Shown here in pieces: positions 9,325 through 11,156 of a stretch of DNA of 11,156 bases. The translations under genes were made by a program, and so were the position numbers. A model generated the notes under the pieces. The model did no database searches. It was not told the origin of the DNA and saw only the letters and a program-made list of their open reading frames with translations. Where the stretch lies: contig QMUI01000013.1 in NCBI GenBank assembly GCA_003660485.1, positions 1 through 11,156 on the forward strand, given 5' to 3'. The stretch is from Thermococci archaeon (GTDB lineage Archaea; Methanobacteriota_B; Thermococci; Thermococcales; Thermococcaceae). Every line of letters begins with the position of its first letter. Position 1 is the stretch's first letter.

Positions 9325-9897
9325 ATGAGGAACGCCGAGATCATCGCTTTCTCAGCATTGATGGCGGCACTAAGCTTAATACTGCAGGTGCTTCCTCTTA
9401 AGGTCAGAACTCCCTGGGGTATGAGCATAGATCTCGTTGCAGTTCCAATAATAACACTGTACTTTATCCTAGGGTTCCAAGCGTCGGTTTTTGGCCTTAT
9501 CGTAATGACAATAGGCTTGTTTATAATCTCAGGCCCCCACACGATGGGGGTAGGGCCAATTATGAAGTTTTTTGCAACGCTTTCAGTTATCTTGGGATTG
9601 AAGATTTCCGAATATATAGTGAGAGATAAGAACCCTCTCTACATCCTTACGGCTTTCCTACTTTCGGCTGTAATAAGGGACATCTTGATGATAGCGCTTA
9701 ACTATTACTTCGCCCTGCCACTGTATCTGAAGATGATTGGGTACAACATAACCTCAAGAACAGAGGTCATCAAAGTTGTAGAGGAGATGACAAAAATCCC
9801 ATTCTGGCTCGCAATAGCCCTTCCAAACACCATCCAAACTGCTGTAGATATTTTCGTCGCATTACCTATAGCCAGGAAAGCCTCAAGGTTTCAGTAG
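9325..9897 (+). CDS. Six-helix membrane protein, probable ECF transporter S component
   Basis: A small integral membrane protein of 190 residues with hydrophobic helices at about 5-24, 36-50, 53-69, 78-97, 104-130 and 160-183. The arrangement fits the substrate-binding (S) component of energy-coupling factor vitamin transporters: an Ala/Leu-rich first helix with AALSLIL, a loop and WGMSIDLVAVPI before helix 2, then a glycine-rich helix 3. The motif SIDLVAVPIITLYFILG resembles the DFSDVP/LLAAFLLGP segment of RibU-like proteins. The substrate cannot be read from the sequence. No EcfA ATPases or EcfT are nearby, so it would rely on a shared module elsewhere. The start is chosen from its ribosome site. 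The last 15 bases overlap the convergent DUF257 gene. The alternative is an unrelated small permease. Confidence 0.7.
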   Translation: MRNAEIIAFSALMAALSLILQVLPLKVRTPWGMSIDLVAVPIITLYFILGFQASVFGLIVMTIGLFIISGPHTMGVGPIMKFFATLSVILGLKISEYIVRDKNPLYILTAFLLSAVIRDILMIALNYYFALPLYLKMIGYNITSRTEVIKVVEEMTKIPFWLAIALPNTIQTAVDIFVALPIARKASRFQ

Positions 9898-10497
9898 GGG
9901 AATCCTCTCCCCAAGCATATCCTCATTTATTGCTTTTTTCACAATTATTGTTTCTCCTTCCAAAAGAACTACGGAGGTAGATATCTCTTCCATCAGGGCC
10001 AAAATTGCAGGGGAGAATTTCTCCGTGGCATCCCTATTGAGGAAGTAGAATGCCACTCTGCTTTCATTGCCCACGTAGTCAGACAGCATCTTTAACAGCT
10101 TCATGTTTTCAAGCATGCTTCCAAGGAATATTAGCTTATGAATTCCAAGCACGAGATTAGTAAATGGAGGTTTTCCTGCTTTGTCCATAACTTTCGCATA
10201 TTCCCCTACATTCATTATATATTTCCCAAGCTCAAGCTTCCCAATAACGCTACCTACGTTCTTAGATCCACCAGTCTTTATGACTTTTATATTCTCTAAC
10301 TTCCCAACATTAATTCCAGCTAACTTAAGCCTGACATAATACTCATACAAGCTATCCACTAAATCGTCCACCACGATCGGTAATTTTGAATATGTGACAA
10401 TGTCATAGAAAAGCAACTCGGGCCTTGAGCACGCCGAATATTCTACTAAGACTGTCTCACCAAGCCTAAAATTCGATAAAAATTCTTCGAAGTCCAT
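9883..10497 (-). CDS. DUF257 protein (KaiC-like fold without P-loop)
   Basis: A soluble protein of 204 residues and unknown function, which I recognise as DUF257, a family known mainly from Pyrococcus and Thermococcus. The N-terminal FRLGETVLVEYSACSRPELL (10-29) lines up with the strand and P-loop entry of KaiC/RecA proteins (G-E-x-VL-x-E-x), but the GKT/GKS is replaced by SRPELL, so nucleotide binding in the usual way is unlikely. Later there are VVLLEGETIIVKK (176-188) and central helices. No membrane helix is present. The start is well supported: GGAGGT lies eight bases upstream of the ATG, with a TATA box at 10533-10540. It appears to be a single-gene unit between the ECF-like gene and the TldE gene. 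The family call is from memory of the pattern. Confidence 0.75.
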   Translation of the reverse strand: MDFEEFLSNFRLGETVLVEYSACSRPELLFYDIVTYSKLPIVVDDLVDSLYEYYVRLKLAGINVGKLENIKVIKTGGSKNVGSVIGKLELGKYIMNVGEYAKVMDKAGKPPFTNLVLGIHKLIFLGSMLENMKLLKMLSDYVGNESRVAFYFLNRDATEKFSPAILALMEEISTSVVLLEGETIIVKKAINEDMLGERIPLLKP

Positions 10498-10505
10498 GAC
10501 GATAT

Positions 10506-10511
10506 ACCTCC
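10506..10511 (-). promoter_or_regulatory. Ribosome binding site of the DUF257 gene
   Basis: The minus strand has GGAGGT eight bases before the ATG at 10497, the strongest Shine-Dalgarno core in the window. Confidence 0.7.
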
Positions 10512-10527
10512 AGAATACATTAGCGTC

Positions 10528-10549
10528 TAATGCTTTTAAGCTTTAATGC
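10528..10549 (-). promoter_or_regulatory. Promoter of the DUF257 gene with flanking hexamer repeat
   Basis: The minus strand contains the TATA-like CTTAAAAG (10533-10540), about 25 bases before the ribosome site region. On the plus strand the hexamer TAATGC occurs at 10528-10533 and again at 10544-10549, directly repeated 16 bases apart on either side of the TATA element. Repeats in such a position can be regulator sites, but six bases may repeat by chance. Confidence 0.45.
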
Positions 10550-10571
10550 ATACTAGCCCTATAACTCCGCT

Positions 10572-11156
10572 TTAAATTATTTTTGAATAAGTGACAACTT
10601 TTGGTGCTATAAAAGCCCCAATTCTTTCAACATCTTTACCAATCTCAGTGATATTTCTTAACATCTCGAATACATTCCCCACTATCATGTTACCCTTAAA
10701 GGGTATGGCCTCCCCCCTCTGAACTTTATAACCCAGTTCTATGTTTAAAGAAAACTCGCCTGTTATTGAATTTGCTGTGTGTTCTCCATACACAGCCCTT
10801 ATGAACACCCCCTCCTCCAGCGCAGAATCACCAGGGAGGATTATTATATTCGATGTTGATATCTCAGGTGTAGAATTGTATGACCTAGAGGCATTTCCAC
10901 CCTCAATATGAAGCAACCGTCCATATTTTTCATCAGCCAAAAAAGACGTTAAAATGCCATTTTTAACTATTAGCTTTCTTCTTCCTGGGTTCCCTTCACC
11001 ATCAAAAGGATAACTGTTAGTGCCACCCTCCAAAGTAGGATCATCAATTAGGGTGAAATTTTCTGATGAAACAACCTCACCAACTTTTGAGAATCTACTC
11101 TTGCCCAGGTACACGTTTTTTGCTAAAACATTAGGCAAGAATATCGAAAAAATGGA
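10572..11156 (-). CDS. pmbA: TldE/PmbA-family protein, C-terminal 194 residues (cut by window edge)
   Basis: This is the C-terminal half of a TldD/TldE (peptidase U62) protein. In E. coli, TldD and TldE/PmbA form a heterodimeric protease that degrades unfolded peptides and matures peptide antibiotics; TldD holds the zinc site and TldE is the non-catalytic partner. Visible signs are DDPTLEGGTNSYPFDGEG, which matches the TldE DDP-x-L-x-GG pattern, and YGEHTANSITGEFSLNIELGY, the conserved HTANxxTGxFS segment. No HExxxH zinc motif is in the visible part, though in TldD that lies further upstream, so the TldE call rests on the DDP motif. The frame stays open to the right edge with no start codon needed, and an internal TTG at 11138 is not the start. 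A tldD partner, if adjacent, lies outside. Confidence 0.85.
   Translation of the reverse strand, partial: SIFSIFLPNVLAKNVYLGKSRFSKVGEVVSSENFTLIDDPTLEGGTNSYPFDGEGNPGRRKLIVKNGILTSFLADEKYGRLLHIEGGNASRSYNSTPEISTSNIIILPGDSALEEGVFIRAVYGEHTANSITGEFSLNIELGYKVQRGEAIPFKGNMIVGNVFEMLRNITEIGKDVERIGAFIAPKVVTYSKII

Noticed and set aside
11121..11138. TTG at 11138 as the start of a complete small TldE-like protein
   Set aside because: The frame stays open to the window edge. The family is about twice as long, so the gene is simply cut by the window.

Overview
The window looks like a chromosomal segment of a hyperthermophilic euryarchaeon of the order Thermococcales, most likely Pyrococcus. The evidence is archaeal SecF/SecD, a stand-alone Kae1 close to the Pyrococcus protein, an archaeal NSUN6-type tRNA methyltransferase, the Thermococcales-type families DUF835 and DUF257, purine-rich Shine-Dalgarno sites of the GGTGAT/GGAGGT kind, and archaeal TATA boxes about 25 bases before short leaders. 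The species is not determined. The DNA is almost entirely coding, and no gene-free stretch exceeds about 120 bases.

Layout, left to right. (1) Positions 1-1173, minus strand: secF followed by secD (secD runs off the left edge), joined by an ATGA overlap; these are the membrane partners of the Sec translocon. (2) 1276-2981, plus strand: kae1 (the catalytic KEOPS subunit for tRNA t6A) overlapping a membrane-anchored DUF835 protein. (3) 2934-5610, minus strand: a tightly overlapping three-gene operon of a small acidic protein, an NSUN6-like tRNA m5C methyltransferase with a PUA domain, and a flippase-like UPF0104 membrane protein. (4) 5677-8007, plus strand: an overlapping three-gene operon of an M50 site-2-type intramembrane protease with a PDZ domain, a LOG/TIGR00725-like Rossmann protein, and a HAD hydrolase. 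(5) 7993-9195, minus strand: a SufS-type cysteine desulfurase. (6) 9325-9897, plus strand: a six-helix membrane protein resembling an ECF transporter S component. (7) 9883-10497, minus strand: a DUF257 protein. (8) 10572-11156, minus strand: the C-terminal part of a TldE/PmbA protein, running off the right edge.

Transcription units alternate as divergent and convergent pairs. The divergent starts (secF/kae1, small acidic gene/M50, sufS/ECF S) sit on short AT-rich promoter stretches. All three convergent ends (2934-2981, 7993-8007, 9883-9897) overlap within coding sequence. Two genes are for tRNA modification (kae1, NSUN6), three concern membrane biogenesis or proteolysis (secF, secD, M50), and two encode domains that look like nucleotide-free relatives of KaiC/RecA ATPases (DUF835, DUF257).

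I see no mobile elements, CRISPR arrays, tRNA or rRNA. Nothing here clearly forms a new defence or mobile system. The most interesting leads are the uncharacterised genes translationally coupled to well-known ones, and the degenerate ATPase-like domains.
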